A stretch of DNA of 64,000 bases. Origin: Nymphaea colorata (lineage: Eukaryota > Streptophyta > Magnoliopsida > Nymphaeales > Nymphaeaceae). Position 1 is the stretch's first letter; each line of letters opens with the position of its first letter. A model generated the notes under the pieces. It was not told where the DNA came from. It saw nothing but the letters and a program-made list of their open reading frames with translations, and made no database searches. The position numbers were made by a program, and so were the translations under genes. The stretch covers positions 1,364,001-1,428,000 of the forward strand of contig NW_022204507.1 of assembly GCF_008831285.2 (NCBI RefSeq), read 5' to 3'. This document shows positions 1-11,632 of the stretch, in pieces.

Positions 1-360
1 TTAAATATAGTTCCATGTAAAACTGTCATTTAAGCAGGATTTTGGATTATGGACTGATAAAAATCATATTTAAGTTATTTCATAAATGGATTTCTATCTG
101 GACCCATCAGGAGATAACTTTGATGATAAAACAACTTCATCAGATATTTAAAAGGATCTAAAAAATATAAATTTTGTCATCTAGATATGGACTTAATTAA
201 AAGCAAAGATAATTAATTTGGAAGATTTGAATAACAATAATAGCACTCCCATAGATATTATTAGTCATGACTCTTATAAATTAATTGACTATTATGTTTA
301 TTTGTCTGAAGAGTTATACCAGTCAATAGATATGGATGACTTAAAAGGTATTTAACTTTT

Positions 361-570
361 GATGAGGATGTTAATTTGAATGAATCTACAGAATAGCTAA
401 AAGCAATGGATGCAAAAGTTGAACCCATTGATAAGAATAATGTTTGGGAATTGACAAACCTACTTGATCAAAGGAAACATACGTGTGCATTGGGTTTTAG
501 AAAGAGATATAAGTTTGGTGGAAGCATGATAAATCTAAAGCCAGGTTAGTGGCTTTAGGGTTTTTGTAGT
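361..570 (+). pseudogene. Ty1/copia reverse transcriptase N-terminal fragment
   Basis: The + strand translates to an eroded start of a copia reverse transcriptase: a stretch like KAMDAKVEPIDKNNVWEL followed by a decayed GCKWVFKRKYK-type block (here ALGFRKRYKFGGS). In the family this block precedes the RT catalytic core. Stop codons interrupt it both before and after, and no RT core follows. The 360 bases before it read as low-complexity acidic linker-like sequence with stops. It is a dead scrap of a retrotransposon. Lineage cannot be set from this length. Confidence 0.6.
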
Positions 571-855
571 CTGTGGGGATAAACTATGTGAATACATACT
601 TTCTCTAACACTCAGGCACACTCTACACTGGGCTCAAGCTTTTTGTCTTGTACATCCTAACCTGCCTCCAAACAATTTTGGTTTTAGCTCCAAAAGGAAT
701 AGGAATCAAGGCACACTTTTTTATGACATTTGATTATAAACATACTTTTAATAGCAATTTTATAAAGGTATTGTCTGCAGACTTAGTCATTTGTTTTAGT
801 GTATTAATGAATTGTTTATTAGTTTTAAATACTTATTAAAATTGTTGTTATGTAA

Positions 856-1080
856 ATGATGAATGATTTAATACACATGTTAAAGTGGATGCATGTACTG
901 GCATGCTCGCTAGGGCATATTGGACAAAATAGAATGATTAGACTAGCTCAGGAGAGATTACTAGAATCCTTTACAAATATTGACATGCTTGTCTGCAAAC
1001 ACTGTTTAGTAGGAAAAGCATCTCAAACACCATTTGGGAAAGTAGTTAGGATTTTCATTCTATTATACTTAATCGATTAG
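856..1080 (+). pseudogene. copia GAG-pre-integrase domain fragment
   Basis: A 74-residue open stretch contains LGHIGQNRMIRLAQERLL and then VCKHCLVGKA with PFGK, matching the zinc-binding GAG-pre-integrase domain (LGH...C..C..GK) of Ty1/copia polyproteins. It is cut off before the integrase catalytic core. It lies downstream of the RT fragment at 361-570 on the same strand, the reverse of the normal copia order (GAG-pre-integrase, integrase, RT). The two pieces are therefore from different insertions or are rearranged. Confidence 0.65.
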
Positions 1081-2039
1081 GACATATGTGGATCAATGAG
1101 TATTTGTTCGCATCCCCAATTCTTTTTTTGTTTTTGAAGTGCTCCAGAAAAATGAGGTTTTATTTCAAATGAGAGGAAAAGGGACTCGCCCGTCGGTACA
1201 AGGATCAACATTTGCCGACACCTTTACCAGGGGTGATCAATCCAAGGGCTATCGTTTTCCTTTATGCATTTCGTTTTGCCTTAAACATCTTTTTCATTCT
1301 AAATGCAGTGTAGTGTTTGAGAAAAATATTGAAAGTTTGATGTTTCAAACTTTTGAAGGAGTGCTTGATGAATTATTTGAGAATGTAAAATATTTTGGCA
1401 AAAAATAGAATTGGAAAATCATTATAAATATTATTTGAAAAGCTTAGGAAATCACTTTAAGTAGGTTTGAGATTTTCCTTAATTCGGTTACTACCTATTT
1501 AGAGCTCCATCGTATCTTGCTTAAGTTCTTTGGAGTACTGCTTGTTATCGTAAGTGATATTAAGTGAGATTGAATGCATAAATGCATTGATCCTATATGG
1601 TTAGAAAAAAGTAAAATATTTCTACCATAACATTCATCTAATAGCATTCCTACCATGACATACATCTAAGATTTTTGTAATAAATATTTTTTGGATAAGT
1701 TTTTAAAAACGGAATGGGATTGTAGGCCATCAAGCATGATTCCAATATTGGGTCATTACTTGAGTTTTGGTCTTGGTGAAGTCGGTCAATAAAAAGATCT
1801 CGAAAAGAAAAATGTTCAAAAGAATGGAAAAGACATGATCACCAAAAAAATGTAGAGAATGAGAGAGAGAAATAGATCTTGAAAGTCACAAAATCACATA
1901 TTTAAAAGAAAAAGAGATACATATGCATATTTATATATATACATATATACATATATATTTATATATAGATGTATAGATATGTACATGAAAGCTTGTGAAT
2001 AGGACACCTATTACAAGAAAATTGATTTCTCCCACCATT
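1081..2039. other. Intergenic, no recognisable gene; AT-dinucleotide tract
   Basis: No family is recognised. A + strand open stretch at 1139-1408 (89 codons) resembles nothing I know and may be retroelement debris. A TA/TATAC-rich microsatellite with imperfect units sits at about 1917-1982. The rest is AT-rich single-copy-looking sequence. Confidence 0.5.
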
Positions 2040-2767
2040 GGGTGTGGAAGAAAATTAAGTACTCACAAAATGGAAAATGAAGCAATCATTGGGGTTCTAA
2101 TCGGGTGATTAAGATAGAAACCAAACGTGTAATTGACATGAAAATGCATATTAACATGTGCATATTCGTGAAGGGCTTTCCCAGGTTGGACAAACGCCAA
2201 CCTCAAAATCAACATAAAAATGAATAAAATCCCAACCCAAGCACTCATTCCCTCCATTCATTTGCTCATTAACTAAGAAAAAAATTAGGACATCATGCAT
2301 GAACATTTCTGGCACACAACAAGCATGTAACAAGCATGTTTTTGGAAAGAAATGAAGAAATGGAATTTATTTCACCTTTCTCATACTGCTGGTACACTCA
2401 AGAGTAGCTATTGACTCCGGAGAGGAAACCATTTGAGCTTTCTTGCATGGCCATGGGGAGGTGGCAGGAGAAAATAAGGAAATGAAAATAGAGAATTATT
2501 ACATACCTCTAATATGAATGCTATTAGAAATGAGTCCTCCCTTTTGAATGATCATGGAGTCGCCGAAGATGAAGCTTCAAGACGATAAACCCCCAAGAGA
2601 TCTCTTTGTGCTTCTTTGAAGAATTTGAATTTGGAAAAGTTTGCTCCCAAGGTTGGAGAAGAAGATTGAAGTGGAAAAAGAGGGCTAAAAAAAATTAGAC
2701 TTTCAAGTGAGGAAGCACAAGAGGTTCCTCCATGGTTGGCTCCCCCTAAGAGGGAGGCTTGTGGGGG

Positions 2768-2776
2768 TATTTATAG
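2768..2776 (-). promoter_or_regulatory. TATA box of the LTR promoter
   Basis: CTATAAATA on the minus strand within the LTR. It is followed, in minus orientation, by a C-rich segment and the inverted motif CCTCCCTCTTAGGGGGAG. This is the expected layout at the U3/R boundary of a plant LTR. It is a motif-based call only. Confidence 0.45.
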
Positions 2777-2895
2777 AATATTTTGGAGCTAAAATTCAGA
2801 ATTCGAATTTTGTTGAATTTAACAAGAATTTCATGTGAATTTCAAGTATTTTTTAATGATTTCTAAAAATGGGCTTTGACTAAATGGGATTGCCC

Positions 2896-3200
2896 ATTAA
2901 CCCTGCAAACACCCATTTGGGGTGTGGGCAGGGCTATTGCCCACCCAAAAAATGCCAAAGCCGGCCCCCCAAGGGGCAGTTTTTTTCATAAAAATGGAGG
3001 GCTCAGTGCACCAGGCGAGGGCCTGGCGCGCAGTGCATTGTGCGCAGTAGTGCACATTGAATGGCAGCTCAAGATGCACTGTCGCGCGCGTCATGCTGCC
3101 AAGCGCATCACACATGGTGCTTGTTTGTGTGAGCGCTCACGCATGATGGCTCGCTCATGCATAGCGCACATTTGCGCGGCTGTGCCGTCGGTGCATACTT
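2896..3200. other. GC-rich patch inside the gypsy LTR
   Basis: A sharp GC-rich island in AT-rich surroundings, with repeated GCGC/TGCGC and GTGC words. It lies in the presumed U3 part of the LTR, upstream of the TATA box in minus orientation. The open frames across it (for example 2876-3268 on +) look like a by-product of base composition and match no family. Confidence 0.4.
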
Positions 3201-3670
3201 CTCCCTTTAAAGAAAAACAAAATAAAACAAAATCAGATCAAATCAAATCGAAAAAAATGCATAAATAGGTAAATGTTGTTTGTGTAAGAAGCATAAAATA
3301 TAAGCATATATTTTTATTTAAAAAGTGTAAAGAAAGGTTTTGTTAAAAATGGGTGACTAACTCCATTTTGAGCTACTCCGGGTTCGTTTTGAATCTAGAT
3401 TCGATTCAATTGACCACCAATGTGTTCTCGTAAGTGGGTTAAGCTTCAAAAATACATTTCGACGTATAAAACAAAGAAAAGGTTTGTGCACACGCGTGCA
3501 GTGCTCATAGCACCAAACTTTGTCGTTTTGAACTTGATTTTGGATTTCAAGTTTGAAATGCTTGATTTGGATGTAGACTTGGGTTTAAAAATTAACTTTG
3601 TTTTGGGTCTGAAATTGAAATCCAAATAATAAATTACTAGTATTCTTTTGAAGAATTTGGGGTGATAACA

Positions 3671-3684
3671 GATGCCTCTTTTTG
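3671..3684 (-). other. Polypurine tract of the gypsy element
   Basis: Minus strand AAAAAGAGGCATC immediately before the TGTTATC LTR start. A purine run abutting a TG-starting LTR is the plus-strand priming site of LTR retrotransposons. Confidence 0.45.
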
Positions 3685-3767
3685 CTACTAAGCCGGCGCT
3701 TAGTGGCACCCCAAATTTTGAGTGATGAAAATTTTAGCTAAAAAGATTAAAAATGTTGGAACTCCAT

Positions 3768-4075
3768 TTCAGGTTTTAACCCTTTTCCTGAATGGGTTGT
3801 TTGGGCTTACGTTGCAGGTTTAACCCCTTGTCTGTGCGGGTTTGCCGATAACGAATTCAGGCTTAACCCCCTTGAATGGGTTGCCTTAACTTGCATCTTA
3901 AGTTTATTCCCTTACCTGTGTGGGTTGCTTTGGCTTGCATTGCAGGTTTAACCCCTTTACCTGCGTGAGTTGTTTTGGCTTGGATTGTAGGTTTAGCCCC
4001 TTTAATTGCATGAGTTGCTCTTTTGTCCATAATTTCAGGTTTTACCCATTTCTTGAATGGGTTGCTCGATAAAAA
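3768..4075 (-). repeat. 45-bp tandem repeat in the gypsy 3' non-coding region
   Basis: About six to seven imperfect copies of a 45-bp unit. On the + strand each copy has GCAGGTTTAACCCC, then CTGTG(C)GGGTTG, then TTGGCTTG. The 45-bp spacing was counted between adjacent GCAGGTTTAACCCC starts. The minus-strand frame stays open over three copies and gives a 15-residue peptide repeat (for example THAGKGVKPAMQAK). It lies directly internal to the polypurine tract, where Tat-lineage gypsy elements are known to carry variable tandem repeats. Confidence 0.75.
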
Positions 4076-4740
4076 GTGGCAATGCCGGGAAAGAACCCTC
4101 ATCACCTCGAACACCTTTTTTGAAACAAAGAGTGAAACTATGGTTTCTCCAACATTGGTTGTGATAAGAAGACTTCTATCACCTCGAGTGTCCTATGGTG
4201 AAGTTTTTGTTTTCACCAAAGGCAGGATTTTGAAATTGTTTAATAAAATTCCCAAAACTAGTGCTTGGGTTGTGCTTGCTTTGAAAAACCCTTAGCCAAA
4301 TGACCAAGTTGCGCTTGTTTCATAAGGTTTCCTTCCTGGTGACCACATTGAGATAGCTTTAGAATGCTTTGAACTTAGCGGCCGGGTTGCACTTAATCAA
4401 ATCGAGCTTAGCAACTGAGTTGATTTGATTGGGATACAATCCCCCTTTATTTTTATAGACAAGATGTGATTTGTGAAATAAAAATATATGTCATAAAAGC
4501 AATTTAGAAATGCCTTGAAATATTCATAATAAAAAAATGTACCAGTATTAGCAATTGTCATGAGTGGTAATGGATATAATCTGATTCAAAATAGAATGCA
4601 TGAATGTACTGGGTATAAGATAGAAAATTGATACCTGGATTGAAGCGAAAATAATATAAAATGCCCCAATGGGAAGAAGGTGTGGACAAAATTATAGGTA
4701 GGAAATTGATATATTTTCTGCTAACAGAAAAATGAGTGTG
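4076..4740. other. Probable gypsy internal 3' region and AT-rich flank
   Basis: No coding match. Up to about 4440 the composition resembles the preceding repeat region and repeats the words GGGTTGCACTT/GTTGCGCTTG, so it is probably more of the gypsy 3' non-coding sequence. After 4440 it is plain AT-rich sequence with no feature seen. Confidence 0.3.
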
Positions 4741-6110
4741 CAAGGTAATAACATATATATGAGCTTAGGTATGAAAGAATTTATGTTTTGTCTTTAATGA
4801 CAAGAAATTAAGAAAAAGCTTTAGGAAAGAAATTTGTTATAAGAATATGATTGTTAGATGGTGATTCTCATAGCGAGATATCAAATTGATAGTGTAGGAA
4901 AATGGAGAGCCTTAGTTTTCAAATAATTAAATTTTAAGGAGAGTATAAACGTATGAGGTTTGATTTAGAAAAATATAGAGTTAGTAGGGTAAATAAGTCA
5001 AAATTAGATGTTTGACGATTGAAAATAGAATATATAAGAGCAAAGCAAAGGTTGATAATCAACTTAGAATAAATGATGACCCAATAAAATCATGGAAGTA
5101 GTAAAATATGGAGAAAAACACTCCATAGGTATTGAAGCTAGAAACTTACTTGGCTAAACATAAATGAGGGAAAAATGGAATGCATGACCTAAGTCAAGCA
5201 CTTGTCGATCACAGATTGAGATTGAGGCAAAGGAAGTTGCCTCAATAAAATGAATGCATGGACCAAATTATATAAAGAAAATTGATATGTGAAGGTGAAA
5301 GGTAATATCATTTATATGGGCTTGAATATCAAAGAATTTTTTACAAGCAATTGGGACAAAAGTTGTATGAAAGAAATTTATTGTAGAAACATCATCAATA
5401 AATAGTGATTTTCATATCACAATATCAATATAGGAAAATAGAGAACATTATGAGCAATTTATCACTTGGGAATAATCCTAGCTTTGAAAGGATTGGACCT
5501 CAAGTAGAGTATAATAAATGCATAATGCTTGATTCATATAAATCCAATAAGTTAAAATCACATGTTAGATGATTGAAAATAGAGTATAGTTGAGTAAAAC
5601 AATGATTGGTATTAAATTTGGAATAAATGATTACCCAAGAAAAGTAATAAAATAGGGAGACAGATATACTATGGGTGTTGACATTAGGAAATTATTTGGC
5701 TAAATGTAAATGATGGAAAAAGAATGCATGACCTTAGTCAAGCAAAGTTTGGTAATTGAGCCAATAGATGACTATCATGTTCAATAATAGGAGGTCAGAC
5801 AAATTAATAAATAGGTAATTGACAATATTTAATAAATGTAAATTTGGAAGCAATTCTAAAAAAAAATGGGCTTGCAAACGAATAATTGATGACCCAATGA
5901 AATTATGGAAGTAGTAAAGTGAGAAGAAAGACACCCTATGGGTATTGAGGATAGAAAATTATTTGGCTAGATATAAGCGAGGGAAAAAGAATGCATAACC
6001 TAAGTCAAGCAAGGTTAGTAATTAAGCCAATAGGTGGCTATCAAATTTAATAAAAGGTTTTACAAATGAATAAATGAGAGATTGACAAGATATGAAAAAA
6101 TGTAGATCTT
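4741..6110 (+). repeat. Old 557-bp tandem duplication with a third partial copy
   Basis: Copy 1 (about 4741-5215) and copy 2 (about 5300-5780) align with an offset near 557 bases. Anchors are AGGTAATA...GAGCTTAGGTAT versus GGGCTTGAATAT, and GATGACCCAATAAAATCATGG versus GATTACCCAAGAAAAGTAAT. A third partial copy (about 5885-6110) repeats the last part, including GATGACCCAAT and AATGCAT(A/G)ACCTAAGTCAAGCAA. Copies are clearly diverged. No coding potential is seen. Confidence 0.7.
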
Positions 6111-6639
6111 GAAGTAATTCTAAAAAAATGAAAATTGCTAAATCATACTTTCTCCAGTAAATCTCTTGAGAAGACGACGATGACGTTGATGATGGTGGAG
6201 TTGCCAACAACAAGCTCATGAGGAGGCCTGCGACACACTTTACACCTAAGAGAGGAATTAAACTCTCTACCCCTTCTTCATATGCTCCCCATCCCTGTTT
6301 CCATCACAGAAGCTCTCTTTCTCTCCCTCTCATGTGTTTAGTCTAGTATCGATGACATGGGTGGATGTTCAAAGCTGGTATTATGCCTATGCTGGTGCGC
6401 AGGCTCTTGCGGTTGCCAAGAACCCCAAAAGTGGGCTAGGGAGCCAGTGGGCCAGGAGGGGCACTTATCATTTTCTTAAAGGCTATCGACCATGCATGTA
6501 ACCTGATCTTGTGGGTAGTGATTAAAAAATGCAGCTATAAAAGCAAGAAGACTTATGAAGAAAATATCACTTAAAGGCTATCGACCGTGCATGTAACCTA
6601 AACCTCGTCATGTGCTCGACCAAGTTTGAATTGGTTTCA

Positions 6640-6958
6640 GAATCAGATGATATTAATTTAAAATTGGGGATTCAAATTTGGGTTCAGATTTATAAATTTA
6701 CAATAATGTAGAATAAAATACTTTATTGAGATTCAGATCTGTAAATTTGGGTTTATATATCCATTATCTTTTTTTGTTTCCGATTGGGTATCTATTTGAT
6801 GCTGAGTCTGAATCCAAATTTAATCGGATGCCAATTTTTAATATTGAATTCTATCTGATTTTTTATTTGGATATCAAACTTCTCTTCTTTTCATATCTGA
6901 TTTATTTAAAGAAACTTGATCGGATAGTTGATCTGAATCAGATTCACTGACATCCCTA
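6640..6958 (+). mobile_element. hAT-type MITE remnant in X copy A
   Basis: The sequence is dense in GGATATTTGATCTGAATC-like words and ends TGACATCCCTA at 6958, the same right terminus as the complete MITE at 12866-13297. The left terminal repeat is not visible, so it is truncated or eroded. Related pieces lie in X copies B and C at the equivalent place, so insertion came before X duplication. Confidence 0.55.
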
Positions 6959-9228
6959 ATAACCAGCCTCCCCACGAAAGGCTAATAGGACGATGAACCC
7001 CACGGGTCTCCGGAAGCTTGAGGAATTAAATGCCAACAAGGAAATAGAAAATGACGACGAGAAATATGGGAGATGAAGATCTCAGATGACGTTACAGAGC
7101 CATTTGTGACGTGTTATTTCCACCGTCAATTGGCAGCATACATCATCACATCAGATTCTATATCTACGTCATCTTCACTCGAACATGTGAAATCCTTCTT
7201 CGTTCTTATTGCTCGGTCACTCTTCGCGTTCATTCTTCTCCTACTTTGTCAGCTTTAGTTGTTTCTCTTTTTCAGTTCTCATTTTTCATTAGATCTTGTT
7301 ATTCATGTTTTTGTTATTACATCATTAGAAGGAAAGAAACAAGGGCGGCAAGTGTGATATAGCTCACATCTTTGAAGGTATGCTTCATGCAAATTACGTC
7401 ATATGTCCGCAACGCTGTTTCTCATACCTATATATATATTATGGCCCAAGTGAAAGGTAGGCGGTCATGAGTATGTGTCAATCCCTTCGTCCTGAACCTT
7501 GGAGGCAAAGGAAGGAAGAAGCCGTGGCTGCCTGCACCTCTAAGGCCTCGTTACTGAGGCGGCCAGCTTCTTTTAGTTTTTTCTTCATCTTATGGTCTGA
7601 GGGCAGGGGTAGAGGCAGAGGCAGGTGTAGGACTGTTTCGTGCATATTTATATTTATGGAATAATTACATAGTGTTTTTTTTTGTTGAAAATTCAAAGCA
7701 TTACTGCCGTTCAGTGAAGGAACTTTTGGAAATTAAAGAAAAAAGTTCTTACAACCCAACAGTTTTGCAAATCCTAACAAAAGGCATTCACAATGGTAGA
7801 TACAGCGATGGCTTTGCTAAACAGTGATGAGGAAAAAGAGGAAACATCTTCTCAGTTCATATGTATGTGTACATCTCCTGAGTTTCATTTTCTGTTGTTC
7901 CCTAGCAAAAGAATTCTTTGGGCACGCCAATTCGACTGCTCGCGAGCAATTAGTGGCTTTTCATAAAAGATAATAAGACAGCATCTTCTAGGACGTATCG
8001 ATGGAGGCAGAGGTAAATCTATGGAGAAGCTTACTCATCATCAAAGAGGGGCCAGCAAAGTAAAATTTTCATCATTTAACTTCTCACACAAGATTTCCTT
8101 TTTCTTTTCTTCTCTTTTGGTAATTCAATAAGAGGTTGAAACCTCACACCCTTTCCCCCATCCCTGTTCAAGGCTGTCGAACGGTTCTTTTCTTCCCTTT
8201 AAAATGAGTAGTTTTTCATCGATTCTTCACCACAAAATGACGACATTCATCGTTAGGGTAGCCATTCTTTTTCTTTCAATTAATTAAATATCAAAGAAGG
8301 GCAAGAATGGAGCACAAAACGCTAAGGTTATTGAACCAATTACTCAAAATGTCAACCAATAATTGTATTGGGCATGGTTATGTCATTCATGAAAGAAAAA
8401 TAAGCCAGTGCAGTCACAGTCTTCCAAATGAAATAGAAATGTATATTGCTTCCTTCTAATTAATGCTTTATTTTTTTTAGTATCGTTGTTGCCATTTTTT
8501 TTAGCTAATTCTCTCCTTTCTTTCAGTCCAGTTGTATAAACAACCACAGAATCACGGTCTTTCAATTGTTAAAGGTTGTTAATGTCATGTTGTATTTTGG
8601 TTCTAAAATGTTCGTTCTTGCTTGTTTGGTAATTACTTTGTTTAGAAGAGTACTATAACATATTAAAGAAAACAACTGATAAGAAAATTATCTTCGCCTA
8701 ATTCATTGTAATTGAAAATATATGAATCCATACTGCCTATATGTGAGTAGAGAGATAAACAAGGTTTGATGATGTATATATTAAATTAAATCGGACCATA
8801 ATACCAGCCTGCCCGACCTGCCCTTTTGTTTTTTTTTTACCTGGCTGGCCCTTAGGTTTGATAGCGGAATAAACTCTACAATATACATTGATTTTCTTTT
8901 GGCATATGCAAACCATTCACATTGAAGCCACCCTACACATTTTTAAATTGCAATGTTCTCAGGGAGAGAGAGAGAGAGAGCCCTGGTCTGCCGAAGCCAA
9001 ATCGAGCTATGAACGAACAAAAAGAAGAAAACTGGAAAATCATTGGAATTTGGGAAATAGTTAGCAAATACAGGGTGTCTAACTCGTTAATTATATGTCG
9101 GTTGATATCAACTAATTTGAAAGTGAATTTTTTGTTGTTTTTTTTCTATTTGTATGTAAAAGTTACACAGAAAATATAAATTAATCAAGATCAGAATATG
9201 CCTAACGACAGGTTCTGAGCCAAACAGA

Positions 9229-9290
9229 AAAATATATACCATGTTTGAAAAATATATACCATGTTTGAAAAATATATACCAAGTTTGAAA
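9229..9290 (+). repeat. 20-bp minisatellite, three copies
   Basis: AAAAATATATACCATGTTTG is repeated three times in a row with one change in the last unit. The equivalent place in X copy C (near 39920) has a single copy, so the array expanded in copy A only. Confidence 0.8.
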
Positions 9291-10613
9291 ACCCAGAAAA
9301 CCAGCTATGCTTCATGTCTATATTTGTTTCAACATGCGTGATGGTCGATCGAGCAGAAAATTTCATTCGATCCTCCCCAATTTTTTGAGAAAATATGATA
9401 ACAGATATTAAGAGAAACCAATTTTCTAAGCCTTCGACTCACTAATATTTCATTTGTGTTTTTTGTAAAAAAATCAACGATATCTCTCCCCCCTCTCTCT
9501 CTCCCCCTCTCTCTCTCAGGCCCCCCTCCCCCAACAAAAAAAAAAAATAAATAAAATTCAATTATTGGCTGTTCGTTCATTGATGCACTTTTTGGGATGT
9601 CCACTATACATGAGCATCCACAATCCCTGGAAATGTTGCTCTTGTCTTAAAGATATGCACAATGATCTAGAATCAACAGATTAATTGGCACCATTTTTGG
9701 GGATTTTGTTCAGTCTTGTTAGCAACCGACACGCATCACTTTTATTAATGACTTTCCAAAATATTTTTGTAAAAAACTTAATAGCTTCAATATTAAACAC
9801 CAAATTAATTATATTTTTGTAAAAAACTTAATAGCTTTTATTGTTCCTTTAAGCACCAAATTAATTATATATCTTCCGGGAGTTCTAGACTTAAATATTG
9901 CTCTTTTAATATTATGGCAATATATTAAGTTAAAACTAGCTAAGTGATTTACAGGTTCTTACGTAACAGATTATGTGCTTTTCACAAGGATAAACAAAAG
10001 GAATATTTGCAATTATTTGCTGCGTTAAGGATAAAATACACATGAAATGGAGGCACTTTGGGCGTTACTCTCTTCCACTGTAAAACATGGGGAAACAAAT
10101 GGAGGTTCCCGAAATGATAAAGGTAGGGGCGTACCTTGAGCAAGCTGTTACTGCAACCAGATCCCAAAGGGAGGCACTAATTGGGACTTGTTATATATGC
10201 ATTGTTTTAATATATTTTAATATTATGTCTAGGAAGAAGAACTTAAATTAATTCATGCATTATTGCACCGCATACTACTCCATACATTAGATGGTCCGAG
10301 TAAATGACATGTCTATGATAAACCACAAAATAAGTAACCAACACATAGAGAGTTCAAAATTTTGAGACCAACTTTGTAAACTTAATTGATTTCCTCCATT
10401 CCTACCCACTTAGTATTACATTTTAGTACTGCTTCATCATTTGAACCACTCAGATCCACATTTTATAGGTAACTCAATCATTTTCTAGTGCACTATTCTC
10501 ATTTAAAACATCTCATATTTCATCCTTTAATTTTATTGATTTTTTCGAAGTCAATTAATTGCAAAACATTGCATTCTTGGATACATGTTCTATACGAACA
10601 CCACATTCTTGGA

Positions 10614-10767
10614 TATATGTTACAACACAATCACACCTTCAACCTTCTAGAAACTTCCACATGTGTGACAAGGAACACCATGATTCAATTTTACAGTTTT
10701 ACAATGGGCGTAAAGAAAACAGAGTTAATAACACGGCTTTAACAATTAGTTTTCATTTTTCATAACA
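10614..10767 (-). mobile_element. Truncated 3' LTR of copia element 1
   Basis: On the minus strand the LTR starts TGTTATGAAAAATG at 10767, right after the polypurine tract TTTGAAGGAGGGG. The sequence matches the full LTRs of the same family at 18323-18541, 31446-31672 and 40244-40471 but lacks their last 70 or so bases. The outer end is cut at the junction with X copy A. LTRs of this family run TG...CA and are about 220-228 bp. Confidence 0.75.
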
Positions 10768-10816
10768 CCCCTCCTTCAAACTGGTCAGTGAGGTCTCCAA
10801 AACCCAGTTTGAGCTT

Positions 10817-11422
10817 TTAAAATTTGATTTGATCTTTGACAAGGGACTTGGTGAATAGATCAGGCAGATGTAAGTACGATGGAACATAGCTTGTGACAAT
10901 TGTTCCGTTTTTTACTTGCTCACGCACTAGATGGCAGTCGATGTCCCCATGCTTGGTGCTTTCATGTAAAATTGAGCTCACTGCCACTTGTAATGCTGAT
11001 CTCATCACAAAGAAGCTGCGCTGGTGAAGGAGGAGGCACTTGGAGGTCTTTTAGAAGACATCTTATCCATATAAGTTCTCAGCAGTAGTTGCGCAATATT
11101 TTTATTTCGGCTGAGAAGTGAGATACTATGCTCAGTTTTTATGTTTTTCAGAAGATTAGACATTCTCCTAATTAAAACTAGTAACCAGAGATTGATTTTT
11201 TGGAGTCTTTGCAAGCTCCGTAGTTGGCATCAAAATACACGGTAAGCTTGAAATTGTCATGTACTGGAAGAAAATTTCCATGACCGCGTGAAGTTTGAGA
11301 TAGAATAATACTTTTATAGCAGAATTGTAGTGAGTAGTCGGTTTCTGCATATGGTGGCTAGGAAAGTAAATAGCAAAAACTATTTCTGGCCTGGTTATAG
11401 TCAGATATATAAGATGCCCCAC
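10817..11422 (-). pseudogene. Copia RNase H and late pol region (element 1)
   Basis: Minus-strand pieces show LIYLTITRPEIVFAI and THYNSAIKVLFYLK (the conserved stretch before RNase H). Then come SILHESTKHGDIDCHLVREQ and TSYVPSYLHLPDLFTKSL, the C-terminal part of copia RNase H ending in the DLFTK motif. The two pieces are in different frames. The protein would have removed RNA from RNA:DNA hybrids during reverse transcription. Confidence 0.85.
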
Positions 11423-11632
11423 AAGTCTTTGAAACAGTGAAAGATTTTTTAAATCTTATCCATCATTGGCAGCAAGGGTTTGACAAGGTACCATGCGATC
11501 CTCAGATGACTTGGCATTGACAAGGCTTAATTCATCAATAATGCCACAAAAATACATGTGCTGTGACGAAAATATTCATTTCTTCACTTTGCTAAGCTCT
11601 AGGCGAAGGAAATATTTTAAGTTGCCCATCTT

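Larger units (their letters stand above)
2040..3670 (-). mobile_element. Gypsy-type LTR (3' LTR, minus strand)
   Basis: Read on the minus strand, an LTR-like sequence starts TGTTATCACCCC at 3670, directly after a purine-rich stretch (AAAAAGAGGCATC) that fits a polypurine tract. A TATA box (CTATAAATA) lies at 2776-2768, followed by a C-rich transcript-start-like region. The left boundary near 2040 is a guess from the first plausible TG on the + strand. The length of about 1.6 kb and the repeat-bearing region next to it suggest the Tat/Ogre side of Ty3/gypsy, but no gag-pol is present to prove it. Confidence 0.5.
6130..10613 (+). repeat. Long local repeat X, copy A
   Basis: This stretch is similar in order to pieces at 18605-19637 (B), 31705-42472 (C), 40472-40678 (D) and 48689-49440 (E). 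Anchors are ACAACAAGCTCATGAGG, TCTTTGAAGGTATGCTTCATG, GGAGGCAGAGGTAAATC, TGGGCGTTACTCTC and TAATTCATGCATTATT. It holds a MITE-like piece, GA/CT microsatellites and a 20-bp minisatellite. The only coding-like traces are short: an open stretch at 7467-7664 containing TSKASLLRRPASF, retained in copy C, and the interval 7925-8060, which is related to the minus strand at 57417-57650. The copy ends where a copia LTR begins. Whether X is a segmental duplication, a dead gene neighbourhood or a large transposon is unresolved. Confidence 0.7.

Noticed and set aside
2876-3268. 130-codon open stretch on + in the GC-rich patch
   Set aside because: It lies inside an LTR-like region, the opposite strand is also open (2897-3115), and the translation matches no family; base composition explains it.
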